Source: Callipepla californica brunnescens (taxonomy: Eukaryota > Chordata > Aves > Galliformes > Odontophoridae). Taken from it: 64,000 bases of DNA. The stretch spans positions 186,001 through 250,000 of the forward strand of contig JALIRH010000123.1 of NCBI GenBank assembly GCA_023055505.1. The letters run 5' to 3'. The position numbers and the translations under genes were made by a program. A model generated the notes under the pieces. It did no database searches. It worked only from the letters and a program-made list of their open reading frames with translations, and was not told where the DNA came from. Every line of letters begins with the position of its first letter. The stretch's first letter is position 1. Of this stretch, positions 12,217 through 22,470 are shown in pieces.

Positions 12217-12633
12217 TCATTTCTTTCCTAAAACTCTCCACTCTCCCTGCCATTCAACATTCTCTGTTTCTGGGAGAAGCTTCCTGCACATGATGTAAAG
12301 TGCTACTACATGCAGGAGGACTAATATCCCAATTATTAACACCATCCCTAAGCTGTGATCTTGAAAATTCATAAAAAACTGAGAGGGGAACCTGGATACC
12401 CATTCAAACATCACATGGTTCGTTAACATGTTATCCTTTGTTCCATTAGCTGGGGTGCCCTGGGATCTGGCAGGTTCCTCTATCATTGCTTTTAATTTAT
12501 CATACAGGGACCAGACCCAATGGAACAGAATGGCAAACTTAACCAAGTTCCAGTACGTTTTGAGCATTAAGAGGGAAAAAGCGGTGAAGTACAATCCCTG
12601 TAAGGGCAGTTTTAACAGAAACAGAAAAGACAT
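12217..12633 (-). CDS. Membrane-protein ORF between LTR and gag (138 aa)
   Basis: An intact 138-residue minus-strand frame located after the primer site and 131 bp before gag. It has a long hydrophobic N-terminal third (about residues 1-45, with FLFLLKLPLQ and LVKFAILFHWVW). A polar middle follows, with one NGT glycosylation sequon near residue 64. A second clear membrane span lies near residues 94-114 (GMVLIIGILVLLHVVALYIM), then a charged tail. It does not look like matrix, capsid or an envelope protein I recognise. It could be an accessory pre-gag protein, a captured host exon, or a chance frame in leader sequence. I do not recognise the family. Confidence 0.5.
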   Translation of the reverse strand: MSFLFLLKLPLQGLYFTAFSLLMLKTYWNLVKFAILFHWVWSLYDKLKAMIEEPARSQGTPANGTKDNMLTNHVMFEWVSRFPSQFFMNFQDHSLGMVLIIGILVLLHVVALYIMCRKLLPETENVEWQGEWRVLGKK

Positions 12634-12841
12634 CTTTTTATTATTATTTTTTTTTTCTTGTACTAAAACAATCTGGCAGTACCCAAAAGAAGTTTACAGA
12701 TATCCCAAAACAACTGACAGTACGCCCGGACTTCAAGGTCGTGTTTTGCTGTACAGCACTTGCAGTACAGATAAGCTTGTTAACAACAGACAGAGATGTA
12801 CTCTAAAAGTTTGTCTCTGCCTGGCTAAGGCAGCTGGTTGT
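12634..12841 (-). other. Proviral 5' leader between PBS and the membrane ORF
   Basis: Non-coding leader of the minus-strand provirus, with a poly-T/poly-A stretch at 12643-12659 on the plus strand. In an intact element the packaging signal and splice donor would be here. None can be named from this copy. Confidence 0.4.
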
Positions 12842-12859
12842 GCCCCACGTTGGGCGCCA
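12842..12859 (-). promoter_or_regulatory. Primer-binding site, tRNA-Lys(1,2) type
   Basis: On the minus strand the 18 bases read TGGCGCCCAACGTGGGGC, complementary to the 3' end of tRNA-Lys1,2. Four A/T bases separate it from the LTR edge at 12864. It primes minus-strand DNA synthesis in retroviruses and fixes both the element's orientation and the 5' LTR boundary. Confidence 0.85.
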
Positions 12860-12863
12860 AAAA

Positions 12864-13106
12864 TGTCAGGGGTTTGTGAGCCGGTTCAGCCCGGCCCTGC
12901 GACAACCGAGGAAGGAGACCCACAGGCCCACACCCCGGACAAGGGGAAGGGGAAAAGGGAAAAAGGGAGATAAGCCCCAAAACAAAACAGCGGCAACGAT
13001 CTGAGGGGGAAAAGCTAATTTACTAAATAAGACATCAGGAAGTAAATAACACAGTATAATGCAATACAATTTGGAATTAAGCCCAATGAATCAAACAAAA
13101 CGAGTA

Positions 13107-13145
<39 letters not shown>

Positions 13146-13406
13146 GTGCCTGATAAACCGAAGGCCTTGCGCTAACGCTGAAGGCGGACGGCAGCGAGCA
13201 CCCACTCCTAAGTGATCCTAGAGGAAAGAGAGAATGTCCCGTGACCGCAGAGAGTTTTTATCTGTTCCCTCTGAGCGGAAAACACGTGAAAAAATACAAA
13301 GCATTGCCAAGTCCTCTGGGGAATGTAGTTTTCTCCCTGACTCCCAATGCACCACATGATGCCATGATGTGGAATACCAGTACCAAAAAATCATAAAACC
13401 ATGACA
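12864..13406 (-). repeat. 5' LTR of the ERV-L-like provirus (543 bp)
   Basis: Bounded by TGTCA and TGACA inverted ends. It aligns along its length with the solo LTR at 60342-60915, sharing blocks such as CAGCGGCAACGATCTGAG, AAACCGAAGGCCTT and TTTTTATCTGTTCCCTCTGA. On the minus strand a TATA-like ATAAAAA (13255-13261) is conserved in both copies and probably sets the U3/R start. It contains an (AG)n run that the solo LTR largely lacks. Confidence 0.88.
13110..13142 (+). repeat. (AG)n microsatellite inside the LTR
   Basis: About 16 perfect GA dinucleotides starting GACAGAGAGAG. The homologous place in the solo LTR (about 60590) has only a short GAGAGAG, so this is an expansion after insertion or an allelic variant of the LTR family. 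Confidence 0.9.
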
Positions 13407-13930
13407 CTTCCTTACGGTCTTTTTTGTAGATGGGAGTCACATCGGCAAGCCTCCAATCTTGTGGGACCTCTCCAGATGACCAGGAATGCTGATAGATGAC
13501 AGAAAGCGGCTTGGCAATCACCTCTGCCAGCTCCCTCAGCACCCTTGGTTGGATCCCATCTGGTCCCATGGACTTGCGGCAGTTCAGATAAAGGAGCAGG
13601 TCTCTGACTGTCTCTGCTAGGATCACAGGGGGTGTATGATGCGCTTCGTCCCAGACTTCCAGGTCAGGGCAAAAAGTATCCTGAGTTAACTGATCTGTCT
13701 ATTGAAGAGAGACGTGAAGAAGGCATTGAGAACCTCAGCCTTTTCCTTATCCTCTGTGGTTCCATTCCCTGCCGCATCAAGTAAAGGAGAGAAATTCTCC
13801 TTAGTTCTTTTACTGTTAATATATTTGTAAAAGGATTTTTTGCTCTGCTTTACTGCAGTAGCCAGTCTAAGTTGGAGCTGGGCTTTTGCATTTCTAATTT
13901 CCTGCCTGTATTGGAGGGGAGCAGAGGCTT
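13407..13930 (-). mobile_element. CR1 LINE fragment (reverse transcriptase region)
   Basis: The minus strand encodes typical avian CR1 ORF2 sequence: LLYLNCRKSMGPDGIQPRVL, then LREL.EVIAKPLSVIYQHSW and GEVPQDWRLADVTPIYKKD. The upstream linker (13627-13930) is frameshifted. CR1 is the dominant non-LTR retrotransposon of birds and reptiles. The ERV LTR joins it at 13407, cutting the RT shortly after IYKKD, so the ERV inserted into an older CR1 or deletion joined the two. Confidence 0.88.
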
Positions 13931-14100
13931 GCTTTAAATGTGGAGTAAGGAAGGAAAGGATGGAGAAGGATCTTGTGAACTGAGGTGGGAAGCGGGTATT
14001 TAGTCATTGGAAAGCCATTTTGAACTTTTACTACCTGAACGCTGTACATTTTGGGTTAGTCTTCCTTAACTTTCTGTTGGACTTCTTGTTTTTCAATCAG
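13931..14100 (+). other. Sequence upstream of the first XPO1-like exon
   Basis: Unique-looking sequence ending in TCTTGTTTTTCAATCAG, a good polypyrimidine-AG splice acceptor. No earlier exon of the family is visible before the CR1 fragment. Confidence 0.5.
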
Positions 14101-16813
14101 GTGCATCCGTTCTGTGGAGCAGTAGGATACGTGGTTGGGGCGCAGACAGACCGGACTGTACAGGAGCATCTGATAGAAAAACACATGCTGCTCCCTAATC
14201 CAGTATAGGACTGCAGAATTCGGCAGGCAACAAAAGTCAGACGGTACATTTTGTGTATTCAACTAAAGTATAAGTGCTGAATGTTTGTTGTTATTCCATT
14301 TTTTTTTATCTGTGGAATGAAGTGAACTTGGCTGTGCTGAACTTTTATAAAGCAATGGTTGATCTGGCAGTAGAAGTGTTGAAGGAGACCTAAACAACTG
14401 AGACTGGTTTAAATCCAGTTGAAGAACTTGACAGAACATGCTTTAACACAGCGTGTAAGATAACCCTAAACGTGAAAGTGACCGTTTTTGTATTAGAAGA
14501 TAAATGGCGTTTTCATTGACTGAATGGAGTTAGCTCAGTTCTTTTCCACAGAATGTTGATGTTCTGAAGGATCCTGAAGCCGTTACGCAGCTTGGTAGCA
14601 TTCTGAAAAGCAGCGTAAGGGCATGGAAAGCAGCTGGCCGCCCCTTTGTGATTCAGCTGGGAAGAATTGATTTAGATATGCTGAATATGTCCAAGTGCCC
14701 AAGTGAAAACATGTCTGCAGCTCTTGAGGCTGACGGTAAGAAATTGCACGTCCTTCCTAACAGCGGGATGGGCAGTGCACGTGATCAGGTTGTGAATTTG
14801 CTGGGCTTATCTCATTGCGTGTCTGTTGGTGGTGGTGGTTTTTGTTGCTTCTTTGTGTGTGCGTTTGGGCAAGAGAATGCCTGAAAATGTGCTTGCTTAG
14901 GTTCTTGTTTTTGTTAGCCAGATGTTTTGTTCAAAGAAACTCTGATTGCGGAAGGAGGAAAGCTCTTCAAGTGTGAGTTTAGGAAGGGTACCGGAGACTG
15001 CTGACTAATAGCAGTCTTGTGGAGACACAGTTGTAAGTTCTGACTTCATCGTTTTAGATAAGAAAAGACCCTAGGACGTTGGCAGAGTTTTGGTTTGGTG
15101 ATATTCTACTACTGAAACAGCTTTCTTACAGAAGTGTAACTTCAGTGAAGGCGCCTCAGATTTGTCACAAACTAGACTGGTAATCACTGAGGAGGAATTA
15201 GGAGCTACTCGAGTTACCTAACCACTGTTACCTGGAAAAAATTGGGTCTGTGATATCCAAGTAGAATGTGCTGCTGGAGCATCCCTTGAGGAATGAAGTG
15301 ACTCGGTTATTGGAGCTGTGTTCTGACAGACTTTCTTACCCATGCAATGAATACACCTTGACGTAGCTTCTCAGAACTTAATGCATTCTTTTGATTCTGC
15401 AGCTCTAATTGCCAGAAGGTGCTTAAAACAAAAAGAAAACACAACGAGAGAAATAGGAAGCAGTTGCTAGGACTTGTAGTGGTGAGATTTTACTCGAGCA
15501 ACAGCTATTGAGATGGCACTCGGCTCAGAGTGTGTTCTCACAGTTGTTATCTCTGATGGCAGCAGGAGCAGTTCTGCCTTTGTTTCCCTGGCTGCAGTCT
15601 GGTGAGGTTTTCCTTGGATGTACTGTTATGAGTGTGTGTCTGTGCACTCAGTTAGGGCAAGTTCTACTGACGAGACTTGCATGGACTTGGACGTGAGAAA
15701 ATGAAGTAAGAATTAGGCTCCTTGTAGTAAAGACAAGTTGGAACAATTATGTTTGTGACCAAATCAGGAGCGTGCTTTAGAACACTGTATAGGTTGGTTC
15801 TTCTCATCACGCAGTGAGAGCCAGAGGTAAGCATGATCCTGAGAGCTGAAGGAACATTCCCTTCCTTGAAAAAGAAGCTGCAGCATTGTTTCTGAGTTGT
15901 ACTGGCAGAGTGTGCTGTCAGCAGTAGCACTGGAATACTAAATTGCAACTTGGATCCATGGAGCTGAAGTAATGGGAAAATGGTTTTAATCTGCATAATA
16001 TGAACGAGAGATCTTCCTTCTTTGTCATTTGGGTATAAAAATGAAACATTCTCAATCTTCTGGAAGGAGTTGAGGGGAATCTGTTTGTTGACGCATCTTA
16101 ACCCAGATTCAGTGCAGCTTTGCTACCTTTCAGGCGAAGTGGAAACCAAGCAGCCCTTGGTTAGAAGGATGAGGACTGTAAAAAGGGAAAGTTTAGAACT
16201 GATTTCTGGCTGGGTGAGCAGGTCCAACGATCCTCAGATGGTAAGTAAATATGGCATCCAAAGAGTTGATAGGACACATTCAGGAGGAACTCTGCTCTTT
16301 TGCTGCAGTGCAGTTAACACTGTTCTGTTCACAAGAACTGGCTTCAGAACTGCAATATCTGCAGGAAGGATGATAAGCTGTGATCATACAGGGGTAGGCC
16401 TGAGCTGTGTTTGGAGTGCTTCAGGTAGTGTCAGCTGAGAGCAGTCCTAAGGGGAAGCAGGAAGGTGTAGGAGAGCCCTCAGGCAAGCACTGCTGGATGA
16501 ACACAGTGTGTGGGAAGCATGTGGGCGTGTAAGTTCATTTTTAGCTTCTTTCCGAACTGCTGTGTGAGGCTTTGTTGGGTAACTGCACTGCTCTAAGCAT
16601 GTCTTGCTCTTGATGTAGGTTGCTGAAAACTTTGTTCCTCCCTTGTTGGGTGCCGCTCTCATTGACTACCAGAGAAATGTTCCAGCTGCTAGAGAGCCTG
16701 CAGTACTGGGTGCTGTGGCTGTGGCTGTAAAGAAGCTGGGTGGGCACATCGCTGCTGAAATACCTCAGATCTTTGATGCTGTTTTTGAGTGCACGTTAAA
16801 TATGATCAAGAAG
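14101..16813 (+). pseudogene. XPO1: XPO1 (CRM1)-like fragment, four exons with introns
   Basis: XPO1 is the nuclear export receptor that binds leucine-rich export signals with RanGTP. Four consecutive exons of its middle HEAT-repeat region are present. Exon a is 14101-14235 (GAQTDRTVQEHLIEKHMLL). Exon b is 14552-14735 (DPEAVTQLGSILKSSV, RPFVIQLGRIDLDMLN). Exon c is 16134-16240 (RTVKRESLELISGWVSRSND). Exon d is 16619-16813 (ALIDYQRNVPAAREPAV, EIPQIFDAVFECTLNMIKK). AG acceptors and GT donors flank them, mostly canonical (GTAAG, GTAAGT; exon a ends GTCAGA, exon d GTATTC), and the phases join without frameshift. Exon a carries an in-frame TAG at 14206-14208 where the family has tryptophan. Retained introns rule out retrotransposition, so this is a segmental copy covering roughly residues 590-750 of about 1,070. 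Exons on both sides are missing, cut by ERV/CR1 on the left and telomere-like satellite on the right. Confidence 0.88.
14236..16133 (+). other. Introns of the XPO1-like fragment
   Basis: Covers the short first intron (14236-14551) and the longer second one (14736-16133), with exon b between them. No mobile element, RNA gene or further exon is recognised in the introns. Short frames on both strands have no family resemblance. Confidence 0.5.
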
Positions 16814-17557
16814 GTATTCCTATGTAAATTTTGGATAACGGAAAAAAAAAGAAAAGGGATTTTATATTCAGGATATTGCAAGAAAGGGGGCAGGGCGTGT
16901 TATGCTATGTAGTTTACATAGCATTATTCTGTTGGGTGGAAATGAAGGTGAGGTTGATGAGCTGTGGCTGTCTGGGTGAATGTCTTGATCTCACTGACTT
17001 AATTTCTTGATCCAGTTCTGGAATTAAATTTGGAGTTGTTTTTCTGTTCCAGGACCTTGGGATGTCGTGGTCCTGGAAGCTGAAGTCTACTTGAAGTATA
17101 TTCATACGTCCTTTGAGTAGAAGTATTGATTAGTTCTTGAAGTATTTCTTTCCTGATTTCCGTAGCTGCTAGAGTTTCTGTGTTACGGTTTACAGCAGCT
17201 ACTTGCACAATAGATGGGTGCTGTTTTGCAGCAGTGTGAATCAGAAAGTGTATCCCTGTAGTGGCTGGGTGCTTAACCGCTGAGGCCGTCTGTCCTGTGC
17301 CTGTGGAGCAAGTGGTAATTAATGTTGTGCACTGACCAAATGTGGTTCACCCTGCTGACACTGTGTAAGTCCAGCAAATGGTCTTCTCAATCTATGGTGG
17401 TGAAAGTATGGGGAAAAATGTTGCTGGGAATCTGGGAACTGCATGCTTTGTTTTGTTTTTAGATTTCTTTAAAGCTGAGATCTCCATGGTAAGCCAGATT
17501 TTCTCTCCCAGATTTTCACAGTGAAAAGGCTGTATGGATTCAGGCCTTTTCTGCGAC
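16814..17557 (+). other. Intron-like sequence after the last XPO1-like exon
   Basis: AT-moderate unique sequence following the donor at 16814. The next exon of the family is not visible before the telomere-like satellite begins near 17558, so the gene copy breaks here. Confidence 0.5.
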
Positions 17558-18947
17558 TGGTTAGGGTTAGGGTTTAGGCTAGGGTTAGGGTCAGCTTCAG
17601 GGTCAGGGTTAGGGCAAGGGTTAGGTTTTGGTGTAGATTTCGGTTTAGGGTAAGGGTTAGGGATAATCTGAGTGTTAGCGTCAGGGACAGAAGTAGGTGA
17701 AGTGTTCATGTTAGGAGTAGCATTAGGGTTACGTTTAGGGTTAGACTTAGGATTGGATTTGTATGTAGGGTTAGGGGTAGGGTTAGTTTGAGTGTCAGGG
17801 TGAGGTAAGGGGTAGGCCTTGGGTTTGGCTTTGTGTTAAGTAAAGGTTTAGGAATAGTTGTAGGGTTAGTGTTTGGATTAGGATTTGGTTTAATATTAGG
17901 AACATGTTTTGGGATAGATTTAGGTGAGGGTTGTGGTGATCTGATGCTTTTGGTTAGGTTTAGGGTTGGGCTTCCACTTGGGTTTTGTGGTAGGGTCTGA
18001 GTTTGGGTTAGGGTTAGGGTAGAGTTAGAATTAGGATTTGGGAAATGCTTCGAGTTCTGTTTAGGGTAAGGATTAGTGTTAGATTTAGGGTTTGAGTTAG
18101 GGTTAGGATTATGGTTAGGACTAGGGTTCTGTTAGGTTTTGGGTTAGGGTTATGGGTAAGTTTGTTTTAGTACTAGGGTAAGGTTATGTTTAGGGTTAGG
18201 GTTACGATTAGGGAAAGATTTAGTGATACAGTGTTAGGGTAAGTTTAGGTTATGGAATAGGGTTAGGTGTAAGATTGGGTTTAGTAATAGGGTTAGGTTT
18301 AGATTCTGGGTTAGGGTTAGAGATAGGGAAAGGGTTTGGGATTGTTTTAGGTTTTGGATTAGGTTTAGGATTAGGGTTAGGGAAAAAGTTTTTCTCAGTT
18401 TTATGATTGTGTTTAGAGCTAGGATTAGGTTGAGTGTTCATGTTAGCATTAGGGGAAGTTTTAGGTTTAGGTTTAGGTTTAGGATGCAATGTGTGTTTAG
18501 GGTTAGGGGCAGGGTCAGTTTGAGTGTAAGGGTCAGATTAGGGTTAGGCCTCTGGTTAGGGTTAAGGTTAGGAATAGGATTAGGTTTCAGGTTAGTGTTA
18601 GGGTTAGGCCTGGGATTGGTGTTAGGGTTAGGTTAAGGTAAGTCTTGTGGTTAGGGTTAGGTGTAGGAAAAGGGTTTTGGGGATAGGGATAGTGTATAGG
18701 TAAGGGTTAGAATTCGATTTAGGATTAGGCTTAGGGATAGGGTTTGTTTGAGTTCTAAGGTTAGATACAGCATTAGAACTAGGTTGAGTGTCAGTGTTAG
18801 GATTAGGGTTTGGGTTACTGTTGAGGATAGGAATAGGGATAGGTTTAGGGTTATGCTTAGGGTTCAGGCTAGGTACAGGGTTCGGGTTAGGTTTAAGGTG
18901 AGTGTTAGGCTTAGGGTAAGGATTGTGGTAAAAATGAGTTCTCTACT
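17558..18947 (+). repeat. Degenerate TTAGGG satellite, G-strand orientation
   Basis: Irregular TTAGGG, TTTAGGG, GTTAGGATTAGG and GGGTCAGGGTTAGGG variants on the plus strand. One copy of the satellite's GGTRATCTGATGCT box lies near 17935. Open frames rich in RVRVRFRVR (plus) or NPNPKPNPNP (minus) are translations of the repeat. Confidence 0.93.
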
Positions 18948-19472
18948 TGTTAATCAAACCGACTCGAGACAGATGTGTCCGTGTTTTTCAGCGTGTTTTT
19001 TTTTTCTGAGAACTATGTAGTTTGTAGAAGTCTCAAAAGAGATATATCGATGTTTTGTCTAAAAACTGTAGTTTGTGCAAGTTGGAGCCACAGCGCTTAG
19101 TTCTAACACCTGGACAATGAACAACAGATAGCAGTGACCTTTGGAGAAACTGCAAAAGAAAAAGAAGTGAAAATCTTCTCTTGAGCGCGCGTGATCGGAG
19201 CTGAGGAAAACTATGGCCTTCATCATCTCGATCGCCAGGAGGCAGAGAACGACCCCCAGATAACAGCCAGCGCAGCCCAGGAAGAGAAAGATAAGACATG
19301 AATGCAGAGATAAGGGACAATGAAAAGAGGGGTTGGGGGGCCCTGTTGAGCACCTCTGGTGCAGAGGAGACTCCCAGCCACCCAGCGCTGTTCCGCTCAT
19401 TTCTTGCTTGCTCAATAAATTCCTTACTGTTGGCAACAGTTGGTGCGTATCGTTCTCTTCACACCTCTAACA
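18948..19472 (+). repeat. 5' LTR of the gamma-like ERV
   Basis: Ends TGTTA...TAACA form a 5-bp inverted pair. An AATAAA polyadenylation signal lies at 19414-19419, about 55 bp before the 3' edge, and the primer site follows three bases later. The right edge is firm. The left edge was chosen for the inverted ends; an alternative TG start lies at 18924. Confidence 0.7.
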
Positions 19473-19475
19473 ATT

Positions 19476-19493
19476 TGGTGCCGTGACTCGGAT
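19476..19493 (+). promoter_or_regulatory. Primer-binding site, tRNA-His type
   Basis: TGGTGCCGTGACTCGGAT, complementary to the 3' end of tRNA-His, three bases after the LTR. The ERV therefore belongs to an H-type-primed lineage, unlike the Lys-primed element at 9-13 kb. Confidence 0.85.
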
Positions 19494-19570
19494 CCAGGCG
19501 ACTCTGCTGTGGAATTCCCACTCCAGGGGAGCACCCCGTCTTCGGACGGCCCCTGGGCTGGGGAACTTCT

Positions 19571-21027
19571 GTGCAGAGACCTGTAGCTCCGAACTCTAGG
19601 TACAGCTCGCAGGTAAAGCTACCGGACATACCACTAGAAAGTCCCCTAGGTTTAATGTTAAAACATTGGGGTGATTCTCCCTCTAGACGAGGAAAGAGTG
19701 AGGTGAAGATGGTACATGACTGTATGGAGGTATGGGGAGGAAAGCAGAGAAGGGCAGATCAGCTGTTCTGGCCAGTATTTGGGTCCTTTGAGGACCGGAT
19801 CTGCCAGGCTCTAAACGCTTATGCAAATGAAAAACAGCCTTTGAATCTGGAAGATGGTGAGTATGCAAATGATGTGTAGAATCTGATATTGGAACCTTTC
19901 TGTTCCCCCTAATTAAAAAAAGGAATACAACAGAGGAGGACATTATACACTATCCCCCCGCCTTACGCTCCCCCCGAACAGAATCCAGCGGCTCCGCCGG
20001 AGCAAGCTGAATCTGACTTGGGAGATGAACCTGAATGTGAACCCCTAGACTTCCCTAGGAGAAGGATCACTAGAAGGCAAGCTAGGCAGGAGAGGGGTCA
20101 AGGAGGAAACGTTCTCCCTTGAAGAGAAATACCTGTAGCTACCGGAGGATCAAAGCCAGGAGCTGGCTATGTTTCAGTTCCCTTCAACTCAGGAGATACA
20201 TAAGGGAATTTAAGAAGGAGATGGGGAATTTGCTGGAGGATCCTTGAGGGGTCTCCGAGAGGCTAGATCAATCTTCAGGTCCAAACCATTAAACTTGGGA
20301 TGAAACACAGGCAATTTTGGGCATACTATTTAGAGCAGAAGAAAGGGATATGATCAGGAGGGCAGGTACGTGAATCTGGGATCAGCAACACCCGTCTGGC
20401 CCAGGAGCAGATCTAAAGTGACCCTTACAGCGGCCCAATTGGGATAATCAGAGCCAGGAACATGGTACTCACATGGCAGATTTGCGAGTTCTTATTATTC
20501 AAGGGATTAGAGAATCTGTCCCTCGGGGACAGAATATCAATAAGGCAAATAAGGCAAGCAACGGAAAAAAGATGAAACTCCTACTGAGTGGTTAGAGAGA
20601 CTATGCAGAAATGTACAGTTCTATTCAGGATTAGATCCTGCTACCCCGTGGGGCGAGCTCTCCTGAAAACGCGGTTTGAAGCTAGGTCCTGGACAGATAT
20701 TGGAAGGAAACTAGAGAAGCTGGAGGACTGGCAGGAGAGAGGATTAGATGAATTGCTGAGAGAGGCTCAGAAAGTATACGTTAAGGAGAGAGGAGGAGAC
20801 TCAGAAGAGGCAAGCTGGAAGTCTGATAGCCGCAGTAAGAGAAGGACAGAAGGGGGCGTTCCAGGCAAGGAGAAGAGGGAATATTCCTCGGGCAGAAAAT
20901 GCGCTTCAACCCAAGCAGAACAGACCCAGAGATATGAGGACAGTTGAATGCTTCTACTGTCAGAAAAAGGGACACATGAAGAAAGACTGTAGAAAGAGAG
21001 TCTGGGACGAGCAAATGTTTCAGGAGG
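19571..21027 (+). pseudogene. gag: Gamma-like gag remnant with CCHC knuckle
   Basis: A matrix-like opening is readable at 19571-19879 (LESPLGLMLKHWGDSPSRR, then FWPVFGSFEDRICQALNAY) and ends in a stop. The capsid C-terminal region appears around 20600-20800 (DIGRKLEKLEDWQERGLDEL). It leads to a single nucleocapsid zinc knuckle CFYCQKKGHMKKDC near 20949-20990 (CX2CX4HX4C), and a stop follows at about 21030. Between these parts the frame is broken several times (19880-20590), so no full Gag can be made. Confidence 0.8.
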
Positions 21028-21050
21028 ACTGAGGGGGTCAGGGACTCTAT

Positions 21051-21317
21051 GTGCTGGGGACCTGGGAAAGAAACAAGCCCTTGATAAAATTGAAATTGGG
21101 TTCTCAGCGTCAGGAAATGGAATTTTTGGTAGAGTCTGGGGCAGAAAGATCGACTGTTCAATATTTACCTCGAGGATGTTCTTTATCCTCGGAAGAGCTA
21201 CAAGTAATTGGAACAAAAGGGGAACCTTTTATGGTACCTGTTGTAAAGCAGGTAGAAATAGAATCACCTAGCACCTATGGAACTGAGTCTTTTTTATTGG
21301 TACCTGAAGCAGAATAG
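21051..21317 (+). pseudogene. pro: Gamma-like protease remnant
   Basis: The frame contains LVESGAERSTV, where the aspartic protease motif DSGA/DTGA is expected. The catalytic aspartate position is glutamate, so the enzyme would be inactive. The flap and end region (GEPFMVPVVKQVEIES, SFLLVPEAE) are recognisable before a stop at about 21315. It sits between gag and RT as usual. Confidence 0.75.
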
Positions 21318-22470
21318 AATTTGCTAGGGAGAGATTGAATTGTGGAGTTAGGAATAAATTTGGAAGTAAAAGATAGAGAATTAACTGTTCAGCAACGTAC
21401 TCTAACGATAGAAGATGAGGCTAGAATTAACCCAGAAGTTTGGTAGAGTCCAGAATCAGTAGGGAAGTTAGACATAGAACCCTTTGAAGTGATTCTAAAG
21501 GACCCAGGCATTCCAATTAGGGTGAAACAATATCCCATTTCACAGGAAGGTAAATCAGGGCTACAACCTGAAATGGAGAGATTAATATCTAAAGAACTAT
21601 TAGAGCCTTGTATGTCTCCCTAGAATACTCCCATACTCCATGTAAAAAAAAAAACCTTATGGCACATACAGATTGGTCCACGACTCAAGGGAAATTAAGG
21701 AGAGAACAATTCCCCGCTTCCCAGTAGTGGCAAACCCCTATCCGCTGCTCGGTCAATTGAAGCCAGAATCTCAGTAGTATAGTGGAATTGATTTCAAGGA
21801 TGCTTTTTGGACCTGCCCCCTGACGGCAGAATGCAGAGACTACTTTGTCTTCGAGTGGGAAGATCCAAACCCCCATAGAAAACAACAACTCAGAGGGACA
21901 GTGCTCCCACAGGGATTCACAGAATCCCTAACTTGTTTGGGCAAGCCCTTGAGCAAGTACTAAAAACTGATGAACTAAACCCACAGGCAACCTTAGTGCA
22001 ATATGTAGATGACTTACTATTAGCTGGAGCAGGCGAGGAGACAGTTAGACAGGAGAGCATTAAACTATTGCATTTCTTTGGTTCAAAGGGGTTCCAAGTT
22101 TCAAAGGCAAAATGCCAATTTACAGAAGAGGAAGTGAAATATTTGGGACATTGGTTAAGCAAGGGAAATAAGACATTAGATCCAGAACGGGCAAATGGGA
22201 TTTGATCTTGAAAAGCCCCAAGAGGCAAGAGGCAGGTGAGGCAGATGTTAGGGCTGCTAGGATGCTGTCGACAATGGATTGAGAATGATAGCAGTAAGGT
22301 AAAGCTTTTATAGCAGAAACTAGTACAAGATGGCTGAAGAAAGTGGAGCCAGGAGGATGAGCAAAGATTAGAAGACTTCAAGGTAGATCTTCTTCATGCA
22401 CCAGCGTTAAGCTTACCTGATCTAAAAAGCCCATTTTACCTTTTTGTCAATACAGACGAAGGGATCGCTT
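21318..22470 (+). pseudogene. pol: Gamma-like reverse transcriptase remnant
   Basis: Fingers and palm segments are scattered over three frames (about 21480-21930, with stops near 21622 and 21780). The active-site block is intact at 21990-22040 as LVQYVDDLLLAG, followed by the thumb (AKCQFTEEEVKYLGHWL). An A-run at 21645-21653 probably contributed a slippage frameshift. Class I RTs use YVDD, in agreement with the element's other features. Confidence 0.8.

Larger units (their letters stand above)
8985..13406 (-). mobile_element. ERV-L-like endogenous retrovirus, truncated
   Basis: A minus-strand provirus. Read on the minus strand the order is LTR (13406-12864), primer-binding site, a membrane-protein ORF (12633-12217), gag (12085-10976), protease (about 10800-10583), then RT and RNase H (10517-8985). 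Minisatellite A truncates it inside RNase H. RNase H end, integrase and 3' LTR are missing, and no env is seen. The RT carries YIDD at the catalytic site, the form I associate with ERV-L-like (class III) elements; the primer site is of the tRNA-Lys type. The element interrupts a CR1 copy, whose sequence resumes at 13407. Confidence 0.85.

Noticed and set aside
14648..14884. 78-residue frame as a stand-alone gene
   Set aside because: It is XPO1-like exon b read through its splice donor into intron 2.
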